A DNA stretch of 64,000 nt, from NCBI RefSeq assembly GCF_900187565.1, contig NZ_FYED01000013.1:1-64000 (forward strand), given 5' to 3'. Positions within the stretch are counted from its first letter, which is position 1. Every line of letters starts with the position of its first letter. A program made the translations under genes and the position numbers. Under the pieces are notes generated by a model. That model made no database searches, was not told where the DNA came from, and was given only the letters and a program-made list of their open reading frames with translations. Positions 8,475 through 16,671 of this stretch are shown here, piece after piece. Source of the stretch: Pseudomonas sp. Irchel 3A7 (lineage in GTDB: Bacteria > Pseudomonadota > Gammaproteobacteria > Pseudomonadales > Pseudomonadaceae).

Positions 8475-9263
8475 ATGACCCGTTACGCACTGATCACTGG
8501 CGCATCCAGCGGCATCGGCCTGGCCCTGGCCGAAGCGCTGGCCCGGCGCGGCCGCAGTCTGATTCTAGTGGCCCGACAACGTGATCAGCTGGAAAGTATT
8601 GCGATCGAACTGACTCAACGGTTTGGCGTGGAAGTGTTGTTCCGTGCCTGCGACCTGGGTGAGCCGCTGCGGCTGTCCGGCTTTCTACTGGAGCTCGAGG
8701 AGGGTGACCGGCAGATCGACCTGCTGGTCAACTGCGCCGGTATTGGCACCTGCGGACCGTTTCTGGCTCAGGACTGGATGACCGAGCAGGATCTGATTGA
8801 AGTAAACATTCTGGCGCTCACTCGCCTGTGCCATGCCATCGGCAACAGCATGGCGCTGCAGGGCGGCGGGCAGATCCTGAACGTCGCCTCGGTCGCAGCC
8901 TTTCATCCCGGCCCGTGGATGAGCACTTATTACGCGAGCAAGGCGTATGTGCTGCACTTTTCCGAAGGACTGCGCGTCGAGCTGAAAAAATGTGCGGTCA
9001 AGGTCTCGGTGCTCTGCCCCGGTCCGACTCGCACGGCGTTTTTCCGCACCGCGCAGTTGAACGCGGACAAGTTGGCCGACAGCAAGCTGCTGATGAGCCC
9101 CGAGGAAGTCGCGCTCTATACCGTTCGAGCCCTGGAGAAAAATCGCGCAATCATTATTCCTGGTCGACGCAACCGCTGGTTTGCCGCCCTGCCCCGGTTC
9201 GGCTCGCGATGGCTGATCCGGACAATCACCGGCATGGTCAACAAGGCTTACTGCCCGCGCTGA
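8475..9263 (+). CDS. Short-chain dehydrogenase/reductase (SDR family)
   Basis: NAD(P)-dependent oxidoreductase of the classical SDR type, 262 residues. The cofactor motif TGASSGIG is at the N-terminus, NCAGIG stabilises the central sheet, and the catalytic Ser-Tyr-Lys set is seen as NVASVAAFHPGPWMSTYYASK. The start is set by GGAGAA seven bases before ATG at 8475; a frame opening at 8430 lacks such a site. The C-terminus (GRRNRWFAALPRFGSRWLIR) is like DltE/YqjQ-type SDRs. Substrate unknown. Confidence 0.88.
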   Translation: MTRYALITGASSGIGLALAEALARRGRSLILVARQRDQLESIAIELTQRFGVEVLFRACDLGEPLRLSGFLLELEEGDRQIDLLVNCAGIGTCGPFLAQDWMTEQDLIEVNILALTRLCHAIGNSMALQGGGQILNVASVAAFHPGPWMSTYYASKAYVLHFSEGLRVELKKCAVKVSVLCPGPTRTAFFRTAQLNADKLADSKLLMSPEEVALYTVRALEKNRAIIIPGRRNRWFAALPRFGSRWLIRTITGMVNKAYCPR

Positions 9264-9342
9264 ACTGTCCTACGGTAAAACACTGGGCTGGTGCATTCCC
9301 CATGGGTACACTCAGGCCAGCTCAAACAACGGAGAAACAGCT

Positions 9343-9681
9343 GTGGATACTCTGTTCACCAAGATCATCAACCGGGAAATCCCGGCGAAGATCATTTACG
9401 AGGACGACCAGGTACTGGCCTTCCACGACATCGCCCCGCAGGCACCGGTGCATTTTCTGGTGGTTCCGAAAAAGCCCGTACGCACATTGAATGACCTGAC
9501 CGAGGACGACAAGGCACTGGCCGGGCATATTCTGTTCACCGCCCAGCGCCTGGCCCTGGAACTGGGTTGCGAAAAAGGCTTCCGCGTCGTCATGAACTGC
9601 AATGAAGAAGGTGGACAGACCGTCTATCACATTCATATGCACGTGCTGGGACAGCGCCAGATGCACTGGCCGCCGGGCTGA
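9343..9681 (+). CDS. HIT family nucleotide-binding protein (HinT-like)
   Basis: Histidine-triad hydrolase of purine nucleoside phosphoramidates. The 112 residues include FTKIINREIPAKIIYEDD at the N-terminus and the catalytic triad HIHMHVLG near the C-terminus, both standard for the HinT/PKCI branch. The start codon is GTG, with GGAGAA upstream. Coq7 follows after a REP-like palindrome. Confidence 0.92.
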   Translation: MDTLFTKIINREIPAKIIYEDDQVLAFHDIAPQAPVHFLVVPKKPVRTLNDLTEDDKALAGHILFTAQRLALELGCEKGFRVVMNCNEEGGQTVYHIHMHVLGQRQMHWPPG

Positions 9682-9693
9682 TTGCAACAAACC

Positions 9694-9724
9694 TTGTGGG
9701 AGCGGCGCACCGCCGCCCCCACAA
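9694..9724. repeat. REP-like palindrome
   Basis: Inverted repeat TTGTGGGAGCGGCG / CGCCGCCCCCACAA, of the Pseudomonas REP type, in the gap before coq7. Confidence 0.7.
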
Positions 9725-9828
9725 ATGCATCACAGCATTGTCATGGCAACTGCAGCACAATGACCCAGCGCAAACCTTCCCCGGCCGATTGGGTTAAACT
9801 GGCCGCCGAGATTCCTCCGGAGGTCAGC

Positions 9829-10476
9829 ATGACTACCCAACGTCACTACTCGCCGATTGACCGCCTTCTGCTGCAAGCCGATGCCGCGATGCGTACCTTG
9901 TTGCCCTTCAGTGGCCAGCCGTACCGTCCATCGCCCGCCATCGTGCAGCCGGATGCAAAACTGAGCGACGAAGACACCCGGCACGTTGCCGGCCTGATGC
10001 GCATCAACCATACCGGTGAAGTCTGCGCCCAGGCGCTGTACCAGGGGCAGGCCTTGACCGCCAAGCTGCCGCAAGTGCGTGAAGCCATGGAACATGCCGC
10101 CGAAGAAGAAGTCGACCATTTGGTCTGGTGCGAGCAACGCATCAAGCAGTTGGGCAGCCATACCAGCATTCTCAATCCGCTGTTCTACGGCATGTCGTTC
10201 GGGATTGGTGCGGTCGCGGGGCTGATCAGCGACAAAGTCAGCCTGGGTTTCGTCGCGGCGACGGAAGATCAGGTGTGCAAACACCTGAACGAACACCTTG
10301 AGCAGCTGCCGGCGGAGGATGAAAAGTCCCGGGCGATTCTTGAGCAGATGCGCATTGATGAAGAGCAGCATGCCGAAAGTGCACTCGAGGCCGGCGGTTT
10401 CCGCTTTCCTGCACCGGTGAAGTTCGGGATGAGCTTGATGGCGAAGGTGATGACCAAGAGCACTTATCGGATCTGA
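9829..10476 (+). CDS. coq7: 3-demethoxyubiquinol 3-hydroxylase (Coq7)
   Basis: Di-iron membrane-associated monooxygenase catalysing the penultimate hydroxylation in ubiquinone synthesis. Iron-ligand motifs are E in EVCAQALY, EEEVDHLVW and EEQHAESA. Starting at MTTQRHY, just after CCGGAGG (9817-9823), gives 215 residues, the usual length for this Pseudomonas enzyme. A frame extending 49 codons upstream crosses the REP palindrome and is unlikely to be translated. A terminator follows at 10544. Confidence 0.95.
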   Translation: MTTQRHYSPIDRLLLQADAAMRTLLPFSGQPYRPSPAIVQPDAKLSDEDTRHVAGLMRINHTGEVCAQALYQGQALTAKLPQVREAMEHAAEEEVDHLVWCEQRIKQLGSHTSILNPLFYGMSFGIGAVAGLISDKVSLGFVAATEDQVCKHLNEHLEQLPAEDEKSRAILEQMRIDEEQHAESALEAGGFRFPAPVKFGMSLMAKVMTKSTYRI

Positions 10477-10480
10477 GCAT

Positions 10481-10526
10481 TGTAGGGGCAGTGCGGCCGT
10501 CATCGCGGGTAAGCCCGCTCCCACAG
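10481..10526. repeat. REP element
   Basis: Half-degenerate REP sequence downstream of coq7, ending in GGGTAAGCCCGCTCCCACAG. Confidence 0.6.
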
Positions 10527-10543
10527 TTTTTATTAAAGACATG

Positions 10544-10577
10544 AAAAAGGCGACTGCCGTCAGGTAGTCGCCTTTTT
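10544..10577. terminator. Bidirectional terminator between coq7 and speD
   Basis: Twelve-base stem AAAAAGGCGACT (10544-10555) with AGTCGCCTTTTT (10566-10577) and a 10-base loop. It serves two convergent genes. Confidence 0.88.
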
Positions 10578-10591
10578 TGTGTTCGAAGATC

Positions 10592-11386
10592 TTAGTTCGG
10601 CATATTGCGCGCGTAGAAGATTTCGAGCATTTCGTGTTTCACACGCTCGGTCACCTGGGTACGTTGCTCAGGTGACAGGTTGCTGGTGGCGTCGCCGAAC
10701 AGGTAGTTATCCAGTTCGAAGTTCTTCAGCAGCATTTTGGTGTGGAACAGGTTTTCCTGGTACACGTTCACGTCGGTCATCTGGTACGCGTCGCGGGTGT
10801 CTTCGGAGAGGTAGTTCTGAATCGAGTTGATCTCGTGGTCGATGAAGTGCTTCTTGCCTTCAACGTCACGGGTAAAGCCGCGCACACGATAATCCACGGT
10901 CACGATGTCCGAATCGAACTGGTGAATCAGGAAGTTGAGCGCTTTGAGCGGTGAAATGACCCCGCACGTCGACACGTCGATATCCACACGGAAAGTGGCA
11001 ATACCGTCATCCGGATGGATTTCCGGGTAGGTGTGCACCGTGATATGGCTCTTGTCGAGGTGGGCCAGGATGATCTCGGGCAATGGACCCGGGGATTCTT
11101 CGATCTGACTGTCGGTCGGGGTCACCGGCTCTTCAGAGATCAGAATCGTGACGCTGGCGCCCTGCGGTTCGTAATCCTGACTGGCGATGTTCAGGATGTT
11201 GGCACCAATGATATCGACAACTTCTGTGAGGATCTGCGTCAGGCGCTTGGCGTTGTACTCTTTATTGATGTACTCGACGTAAGCCTGTTGGTCTTGCGGG
11301 GTTTCCGCGTAGCAGATGTCATAGATGTTGAAGCTCAAGGTCTTTGTCAGGTTATTGAACCCGTGGAGCTTGAGTTTGCTTTTCAC
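10592..11386 (-). CDS. speD: S-adenosylmethionine decarboxylase proenzyme
   Basis: Makes decarboxylated SAM, the aminopropyl donor for spermidine. The 264-residue protein is of the E. coli class (1A) with the self-cleavage site K112-S113 in DKSHITVHTYPE, where S113 becomes the pyruvoyl group. Other family features are FRVDIDVSTCG and the C-terminal EMLEIFYARNMPN. It is monocistronic, with a terminator 15 bases beyond its stop. A polyamine-type ABC operon lies at 23146-27648, but nothing in the sequence ties the two together. Confidence 0.96.
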   Translation of the reverse strand: MKSKLKLHGFNNLTKTLSFNIYDICYAETPQDQQAYVEYINKEYNAKRLTQILTEVVDIIGANILNIASQDYEPQGASVTILISEEPVTPTDSQIEESPGPLPEIILAHLDKSHITVHTYPEIHPDDGIATFRVDIDVSTCGVISPLKALNFLIHQFDSDIVTVDYRVRGFTRDVEGKKHFIDHEINSIQNYLSEDTRDAYQMTDVNVYQENLFHTKMLLKNFELDNYLFGDATSNLSPEQRTQVTERVKHEMLEIFYARNMPN

Positions 11387-11624
11387 CGTTAAAAACTCTC
11401 TATGTATTGCGGCCCGGCCGCGTGATCAAGCATGCCCGTCAGATGCGAACGACGCACCTGCGTAGGACGGTTAACACCTCTTCGCGATGGCGATTTTGGT
11501 TGTCTGTTCGGGTGTGCGGCCTGTCGGCTGACAGGCCACTACCCTGAAAAAAGTGGCGCATTATGCAGACGTCAGCAGGGGATCGCCAGAGTCTGCACAG
11601 ACTTTATGATAGTTGAATGTCGAT

Positions 11625-12047
11625 TCAGCCAAGCTCGATGATTTCGTAGTCGTGAGTGATCTCGACACCGGCAGCGCCCAGCATGATCGACGCCGAGCAA
11701 TACTTCTCGGCGGACAGCTCAATGGCGCGCTTGACCTGGGCCTCTTTCAGCCCGCGGCCCTTGACCACGAAGTGCATGTGGATTTTGGTGAATACTTTCG
11801 GATCTTCGGTTGCGCGCTCGGCTTCGAGGAAGGCTTCGCAGCTCTCGACCGCCTGGCGGGATTTCTTGAGGATGCTGACCACGTCGAAATTGCTGCAACC
11901 GCCAACACCCAGCAGGAGCATTTCCATCGGCCGGACACCCAGGTTACGACCGCCGGCATCGGGCGGACCGTCCATGACCACGACATGACCGCTGCCGGAT
12001 TCGCCGAGGAACATGGCTTCGCCAGCCCATTGGATGCGTGCCTTCAT
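11625..12047 (-). CDS. OsmC/Ohr family protein
   Basis: Predicted thiol-dependent peroxidase-fold protein of 140 residues. The two family cysteines are visible in GVGGCSNFDVV and EKYCSASIML. The arrangement is of the YhfA-like OsmC subgroup rather than Ohr or OsmC proper, a judgement from motif spacing only. The start at ATG 12047 has GGAG eight bases upstream; a TTG two codons earlier has poorer spacing. Divergent from vfr. Confidence 0.85.
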   Translation of the reverse strand: MKARIQWAGEAMFLGESGSGHVVVMDGPPDAGGRNLGVRPMEMLLLGVGGCSNFDVVSILKKSRQAVESCEAFLEAERATEDPKVFTKIHMHFVVKGRGLKEAQVKRAIELSAEKYCSASIMLGAAGVEITHDYEIIELG

Positions 12048-12277
12048 CGCCAAGACTCCACTGTCTAAAAAAGGGTCGCCAGCTTAGCACAGGCCCCGTG
12101 ATTGACCGCGTTCGCCTTCCTAGGACATAACCATCTGCCTTGTAGGTAAATTCTCGAATATTGCAGGAAGTGTCTGTTAAGCTGACGCCAAATCGCTGGC
12201 GCATAGCCATCTTCGCAACTGTTTCCGTAATTCCTAAAAAAACCAACATATCCGTGCAGTCATTTCGGGATACAACC

Positions 12278-12922
12278 ATGGTTGCTATTGCCCCCACACC
12301 CAAGATCAAGAACCTCGACAAGCTGTTGATGCATTGCCAGCGCCGTCGTTATCTGGCCAAGAGCAACATCATCTGTGCCGGCGACCGCTCGGAAACGCTG
12401 TTCTTCATCATTAAAGGTTCGGTCACGATTCTGATCGAGGATGACGATGGTCGAGAAATGATCATCGCCTACCTGAACGCCGGGGACTTTTTTGGCGAAC
12501 TGGGCCTGTTTGAACAAGCAGGCCAGGAACAGGAACGCAGCGCCTGGGTGCGCGCCAAGGTCGAATGCGAAGTTGCGGAAATCAGTTATGCGAAATTCCG
12601 TGAATTGTCGCAGCAGGATCCAGACATTCTTTACGTGCTTAGCGGACAAATCGCACAACGCCTGCGTAATACCACTCGCAAGGTGGGTGACCTGGCGTTT
12701 TTCGACGTAACCGGTCGTGTTGCTCGCTGCCTACTGGAACTGTGCAAGCAACCGGATGCGATGACTCACCCCGACGGCATGCAGATCAAGGTGACCCGTC
12801 AGGAAATCGGGAGGATTGTCGGTTGTTCGCGGGAGATGGTCGGTCGCGTACTCAAGGATCTGGAGGAACGCAACCTGGTGGACGTCAAAGGCAAGACCAT
12901 GGTGGTCTTCGGTACGCGCTAA
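12278..12922 (+). CDS. vfr: cAMP-responsive regulator Vfr (CRP family)
   Basis: Global transcription regulator related to E. coli CRP. The 214 residues contain the cyclic-nucleotide-binding jelly roll (FFIIKGSVTILIEDDDGREM, GDFFGELGLFE, ERSAWVRA) and the C-terminal winged helix-turn-helix (VTRQEIGRIVGCSREMVGRVLKDLEE). Starting at MVAIAPTPK gives the usual Vfr length; the frame is open 39 codons upstream without family features. In P. aeruginosa Vfr controls virulence, quorum sensing and type IV pili; in fluorescent species its role is less defined. Convergent with the next gene. Confidence 0.95.
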   Translation: MVAIAPTPKIKNLDKLLMHCQRRRYLAKSNIICAGDRSETLFFIIKGSVTILIEDDDGREMIIAYLNAGDFFGELGLFEQAGQEQERSAWVRAKVECEVAEISYAKFRELSQQDPDILYVLSGQIAQRLRNTTRKVGDLAFFDVTGRVARCLLELCKQPDAMTHPDGMQIKVTRQEIGRIVGCSREMVGRVLKDLEERNLVDVKGKTMVVFGTR

Positions 12923-12932
12923 ATCCGGATAT

Positions 12933-13634
12933 TCAAGCGCCGAACATCTGCACCAGCATTTGCCGGTAGAGCTCGTCGAGACGTGCCAGCGCACCTGGTG
13001 GCGTGAACTTCTCATGCAGGGCGATATGACTCTCGGCACGCACCCGTTGCTCCAGACCGCAAGCCTTGTTGAAGCGATTGACCGCCGCAACCATCGATTC
13101 GCGCTCGTTATCCAGCAGCATTGCACCATGTACCAGCCCGACCGGACGCTGACCGCCTTGACTCTGCCGCCAGCGCTGGGCGGTGCCTACCATCTTGCGC
13201 CCGTCCAGATTGACGTTGAAGCGTCCGTCGCAAAACGCGCCGTCGATTTCGCCAAGGGATGAAGTGCCACCCAGCTCATCCAGCAACTGACAGATCGGAT
13301 CGCACAGGCGTCGGTAACCGGATTCGATGCGGTTAAGGTCGCCTTCGCTGCGCGGTGGCGCGTAAACCAGTGCGATATTGAGGGTCGAGGCCGATTGTGG
13401 CACCGGCTCGCCGCCGGTTTCGCGTAGCAGCACTGGCCAGCCTGCCGCTGCCGAGACTTCGCATGCTGCCTCGAAACCCGGCAAGCGATTCAAGCGGCGG
13501 GGCATGACCAGCGCCCGATCACTCGGTTGCCAGAACAGCAGGCCGAATTCCGCGTCGCCGGCACAGACCGATGCCAACAGATCCTGTTCGGCTTGAAGGC
13601 CGGTTTCGATGGTCAGGGAGAGAGGTGAGGTCAT
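12933..13634 (-). CDS. Lipoate-protein ligase A family protein
   Basis: BPL/LPL catalytic-domain protein of 233 residues. The family elements are FWQPSDRALVMPRRLNRLPGF, the ligand-site segment LLRETGGEPVPQ (the RRxGGG equivalent), the lysine motif GRKMVGTAQRW and the later SHIALHEKF. It could be a lipoyl or octanoyl transferase, or a relative with another acyl substrate; sequence alone does not separate these. Its 3' end lies 10 bases from the convergent vfr stop. Confidence 0.8.
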   Translation of the reverse strand: MTSPLSLTIETGLQAEQDLLASVCAGDAEFGLLFWQPSDRALVMPRRLNRLPGFEAACEVSAAAGWPVLLRETGGEPVPQSASTLNIALVYAPPRSEGDLNRIESGYRRLCDPICQLLDELGGTSSLGEIDGAFCDGRFNVNLDGRKMVGTAQRWRQSQGGQRPVGLVHGAMLLDNERESMVAAVNRFNKACGLEQRVRAESHIALHEKFTPPGALARLDELYRQMLVQMFGA

Positions 13635-13680
13635 AAGGTTTTCCGTAGGACTTGAAGCCTGTGGTGCATCTTATGCCGCC

Positions 13681-13757
13681 TTCGCGAGCAGGCTCGTTCC
13701 CACAAGGGATCTGCTGATACCAGAGATCTAATGTGGGAGCAGGCTTGCTCGCGAAAG
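13681..13757. repeat. Paired REP elements (BIME)
   Basis: Two REP palindromes in opposite orientation (TTCGCGAGCAGGCTCG..., ...CAGGCTTGCTCGCGAA) enclose about 30 bases, between the lipoate-ligase-like gene and trpC. Typical Pseudomonas REP doublet. Confidence 0.88.
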
Positions 13758-13779
13758 GGTCGACTCGGTCGATGAGCAA

Positions 13780-14616
13780 TCAGTCGAGGGTCGAACCGCT
13801 GACAGGAATGCCACGCTCAGGGAAGAACAATCGCTGCAATTCAGTACCCGGGCTCTCGGCACGCATGAAGGCTTCGCCCACCAGAAACGCGTAAACGTCG
13901 CTGATTTCCATCAATTCGACATCGGCGCGATTGAGGATGCCGCTTTCGGTGATCACCAGGCGGTCGCGCGGGATACGCGGCAACAGATCCAGAGTGGTTT
14001 CCAGGCTGACCTCGAAGGTGTGCAGGTTGCGGTTGTTCACGCCAACCAATGGCGTGTCGAGGGTCTTCAAGGCCCGCTCCAGTTCGTCGCCATCGTGGAC
14101 TTCCACCAGCACATCGAGGCCGACGCTTTTTGCTACCGACGCCAGCTCGGCCATTTTCACGTCATCCAGAGCGGAGACGATCAACAGCACGCAGTCGGCG
14201 CCCAAGGCACGGGCTTCGACGATCTGGTAGGGATCGATCATGAAGTCCTTGCGGATTACCGGCAGATTGCATGCCGCGCGGGCCTGCTGCAGGTACGCGT
14301 CGGCGCCCTGGAAGTAATCGATATCGGTCAGTACGGACAGACAGGTCGCACCGCCCTTCTCGTAGCTTTTGGCGATGTCGGCGGGAACGAAGTTCTCGCG
14401 GATCACGCCTTTGCTCGGCGAGGCTTTCTTGATCTCGGCAATGACTGCCGGCTGTTTCAGCTTGGCCTGAGCCAGCAACGCCTGGGCAAAACCACGGGGT
14501 GCATCGGCCGCCTTGGCCAGACGTTCCAGCTCGGCGAGGCTTACACGAGCGCTACGCTCGGCAACTTCCTCGACCTTGCGCGCCAGAATGTTTTCCAGAA
14601 CCGTCGGTACACTCAT
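13780..14616 (-). CDS. trpC: Indole-3-glycerol phosphate synthase
   Basis: Ring closure of CdRP to indole-3-glycerol phosphate in tryptophan synthesis. TIM barrel of 278 residues with the family motifs PAVIAEIKKASPSKG, DYFQGADAYL, RKDFMIDPYQ and LVGVNNRNL. It is a monofunctional TrpC without a fused TrpF domain, as usual in Pseudomonas. Start ATG overlaps the trpD stop by four bases (ATGA), so translation is probably coupled. Last gene of the trpGDC operon, followed by a REP doublet. Confidence 0.97.
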   Translation of the reverse strand: MSVPTVLENILARKVEEVAERSARVSLAELERLAKAADAPRGFAQALLAQAKLKQPAVIAEIKKASPSKGVIRENFVPADIAKSYEKGGATCLSVLTDIDYFQGADAYLQQARAACNLPVIRKDFMIDPYQIVEARALGADCVLLIVSALDDVKMAELASVAKSVGLDVLVEVHDGDELERALKTLDTPLVGVNNRNLHTFEVSLETTLDLLPRIPRDRLVITESGILNRADVELMEISDVYAFLVGEAFMRAESPGTELQRLFFPERGIPVSGSTLD

Positions 14617-15662
14617 CCCTCATTCTCCACTTTGAATACCGCGGTAAAGGCACCCAGTTCTTCGAGTTTTTCCCGAGCCAGACCGGTGTGCAGGGCGTCG
14701 TGCGCAAGCTCCACGCCTTGTTTCAAACTACTGGCCAGGTCAGCGGCATACAGCGCCGCCCCGGCATTGAGCACAATCATTTCGGCGGCTTTCTGGCCGT
14801 TCTCGGTTTTACGCTTGCCCAGCGCATCACGGATCAGCGCCAGCGAGGCCTCCGGGCCATCCACCGACAGACCATGCAGGCTCTGACTCTTCATGCCCAG
14901 ATCTTCTGGTTCGACCCAGTACTCGGTGATCTGATCATTCTTGAGTTCGGCGACAAAGGTTGGTGCCGCCAGGCTGAATTCGTCCAGTCCGTCTTTCGAA
15001 TGCACCACCAGCACATGCTTGCTGCCCAGACGTTGCAGGACTTCGGCCAATGGCCGGCACAACGCCTGATTGAACACGCCGACCACCTGATGTTTCACGC
15101 CAGCCGGATTCGTAAGCGGGCCGAGCATGTTGAACAGGGTTCGCAGGCCGAGATCGCGGCGCGGGGCGGCAGCGTACTTCATGGCTTTGTGATGGGTCTG
15201 GGCAAACATGAAACCGATGCCGACGTTGTCGATGCAACGCGCCACCTGAACAGGCGTCAGGTTGAGGTAGATCCCGGCCGCCTCAAGCAAATCGGCACTG
15301 CCGCTCTTGCCCGACACCGCACGGTTACCGTGCTTGGCCACGGTGCATCCTGCCGCTGCCACGACAAAGGAAGACGCGGTGGAAACGTTGAAAATGTTGG
15401 CACCATCACCACCGGTGCCGACTACATCCACCACGCCGTCGAGGGTCTTGAGTTCGACCTTGTCTGCCAGCTCGCGCATCACCGACACGGCGCCGACGAT
15501 CTCATCGATGCTTTCGCTCTTCATGCGCATGGCCATCATGAACGCACCGATTTGCGCGTCCGTGCATTGCCCGGTCATGATTTCGCGCATCACATCGCGC
15601 ATTTCATCAGTGGTGAGATCGAGCTGGTCGACGATACGGCTCAGGGCTGTCTTGATATTCAT
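14613..15662 (-). CDS. trpD: Anthranilate phosphoribosyltransferase
   Basis: Transfers phosphoribosyl from PRPP to anthranilate. The 349 residues contain the PRPP-binding motif VVGTGGDGANIFNVST and the segment KHGNRAVSGKSGSADLLEA. Also KYAAAPRRDLGLRTLFNMLGPLTNP, the usual anthranilate-site hinge. Middle gene of trpGDC: nine bases after trpG and overlapping trpC by four. Confidence 0.98.
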   Translation of the reverse strand: MNIKTALSRIVDQLDLTTDEMRDVMREIMTGQCTDAQIGAFMMAMRMKSESIDEIVGAVSVMRELADKVELKTLDGVVDVVGTGGDGANIFNVSTASSFVVAAAGCTVAKHGNRAVSGKSGSADLLEAAGIYLNLTPVQVARCIDNVGIGFMFAQTHHKAMKYAAAPRRDLGLRTLFNMLGPLTNPAGVKHQVVGVFNQALCRPLAEVLQRLGSKHVLVVHSKDGLDEFSLAAPTFVAELKNDQITEYWVEPEDLGMKSQSLHGLSVDGPEASLALIRDALGKRKTENGQKAAEMIVLNAGAALYAADLASSLKQGVELAHDALHTGLAREKLEELGAFTAVFKVENEG

Positions 15663-15671
15663 GAAAAGTCC

Positions 15672-16265
15672 TTAGCGCGTGCCGCCGGTTTGTTTGAGGA
15701 AGTTGGCGAACAGTTCGTGGCCTTGTTCGGTGAGGATCGACTCGGGGTGAAATTGCACCCCCTCGATGTTCAGGGTTTTATGGCGCAGGCCCATGATCTC
15801 GTCGACCGAACCGTCTTCGTGCTGAGTCCAGGCGGTCAGTTCAAGGCAGTCGGGCAGGGTTTCGCGCTTGACGATCAATGAATGATAGCGGGTAACCGTC
15901 AGCGGATTGTTCAGGCCTGCGAACACGCCCTTGTCCTCGTGGAACACCGGGCTGGTCTTGCCGTGCATGACCTGACGGGCACGGACCACATCACCGCCAA
16001 AGGCCTGGCCGATGGACTGGTGGCCGAGGCAGACACCAAGAATCGGCAGTTTGCCGCCAAAGTGTTTGATCACGTCAATCGAGACGCCGGCTTCGGTCGG
16101 GGTGCAAGGGCCAGGAGACACAACGATGCGCTCAGGGTTGAGGGCTTCGATTTCGGCAATGGTGAGTTCATCGTTGCGCACGACTTTGACCTGGGAGCCG
16201 AGCTCACCAAGGTACTGCACAACGTTGTAGGTAAAAGAGTCGTAGTTATCGATCATCAGCAACAT
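15672..16265 (-). CDS. trpG: Anthranilate synthase component II (glutamine amidotransferase)
   Basis: Supplies ammonia from glutamine to TrpE, and in Pseudomonas may also serve PabB. Class I glutaminase triad: the cysteine in GVCLGHQSIGQAFGG, and His/Glu in GVQFHPESI. Start MLLMIDNYDSFTYN is the classical TrpG/PabA N-terminus. Length 197. First gene of trpGDC. A Trp-codon-rich short ORF (16429-16497) and hairpins lie in its 5' leader. Confidence 0.97.
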   Translation of the reverse strand: MLLMIDNYDSFTYNVVQYLGELGSQVKVVRNDELTIAEIEALNPERIVVSPGPCTPTEAGVSIDVIKHFGGKLPILGVCLGHQSIGQAFGGDVVRARQVMHGKTSPVFHEDKGVFAGLNNPLTVTRYHSLIVKRETLPDCLELTAWTQHEDGSVDEIMGLRHKTLNIEGVQFHPESILTEQGHELFANFLKQTGGTR

Positions 16266-16406
16266 GGCGTTAAGAACCTCTTGAATTCACTGACTTTAAT
16301 ACAGCCTTCGAATGATTGACCCGCAGCGTCCTGCACTTTGTCGGTCGCTGAAATCGCGCAGCAAAGCGGTGTGTCTTACGGGCAAAGAAGGCAAAGCGGT
16401 AAAGAT

Positions 16407-16419
16407 CCGGCAGGGCCGG
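16407..16419 (-). promoter_or_regulatory. Candidate attenuator hairpin in the trpG leader
   Basis: CCGGC (16407-16411) pairs with GCCGG (16415-16419), 9 bases after the leader-peptide stop on the minus strand, then AUCUUUACC. The U-run is weak, so its role as the terminator is uncertain; competing pairings with the leader ORF are possible. Confidence 0.4.
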
Positions 16420-16428
16420 CAGAAGGAT

Positions 16429-16497
16429 TCAGGCGCGCCAACGCCAGCGGGCGTGTGCCTTGATGACTTGATCCAGTAGTTTGCTGACGATCAACAC
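16429..16497 (-). CDS. Candidate trp operon leader peptide before trpGDC
   Basis: GTG-started ORF of 22 codons ending VIKAHARWRWRA-stop, with two Trp codons in its last six, 163 bases before the trpG start. An ORF of exactly the same length and almost the same C-terminal 12 residues precedes trpE (20180-20248). Attenuation control of trpE and trpGDC has been reported for Pseudomonas putida. Trp codons in a short leader are the classical sensor of charged tRNA-Trp. The GTG start has only a weak GAGA ribosome site 12 bases upstream, so the exact start is unsure. Confidence 0.65.
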   Translation of the reverse strand: MLIVSKLLDQVIKAHARWRWRA

Positions 16498-16525
16498 GGG
16501 GAAGGTCTCATTTATACGTCTTGGC

Positions 16526-16554
16526 ACAGTAACTTAGCTGGGCAGAGCGCGCAA
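16526..16554 (-). promoter_or_regulatory. Candidate promoter of the trpGDC leader transcript
   Basis: On the minus strand TTGCGC (16549-16554), 17 bases, TACTGT (16526-16531). Start of transcription would fall about 20 bases before the leader GTG. Match to sigma70 consensus is moderate only. Confidence 0.35.
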
Positions 16555-16671
16555 TATGGGGCGATCGAACCTTATGTAACATTCGGCGGGTTCGCGCCGA
16601 ATGGCATCTGGCTCTATAGTTTTTGCCACTGTCGTTTCGCTCATTAAAACAATAAACAAACGGACTTGCTC

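Larger units (their letters stand above)
16266..16671. other. trpG leader and estA upstream region (no full gene)
   Basis: This 406-base gap separates divergent trpG and the esterase gene. It contains a 22-codon trp leader ORF on the minus strand (16429-16497). It also contains a GC hairpin (16407-16419), a repeated 10-mer GCAAAGCGGT (16361-16370 and 16391-16400), and candidate promoters for both directions. Nothing else recognisable. Confidence 0.7.

Noticed and set aside
9682..9828. N-terminal extension of Coq7
   Set aside because: It reads through a REP palindrome; the ribosome site CCGGAGG is directly before the internal ATG at 9829.
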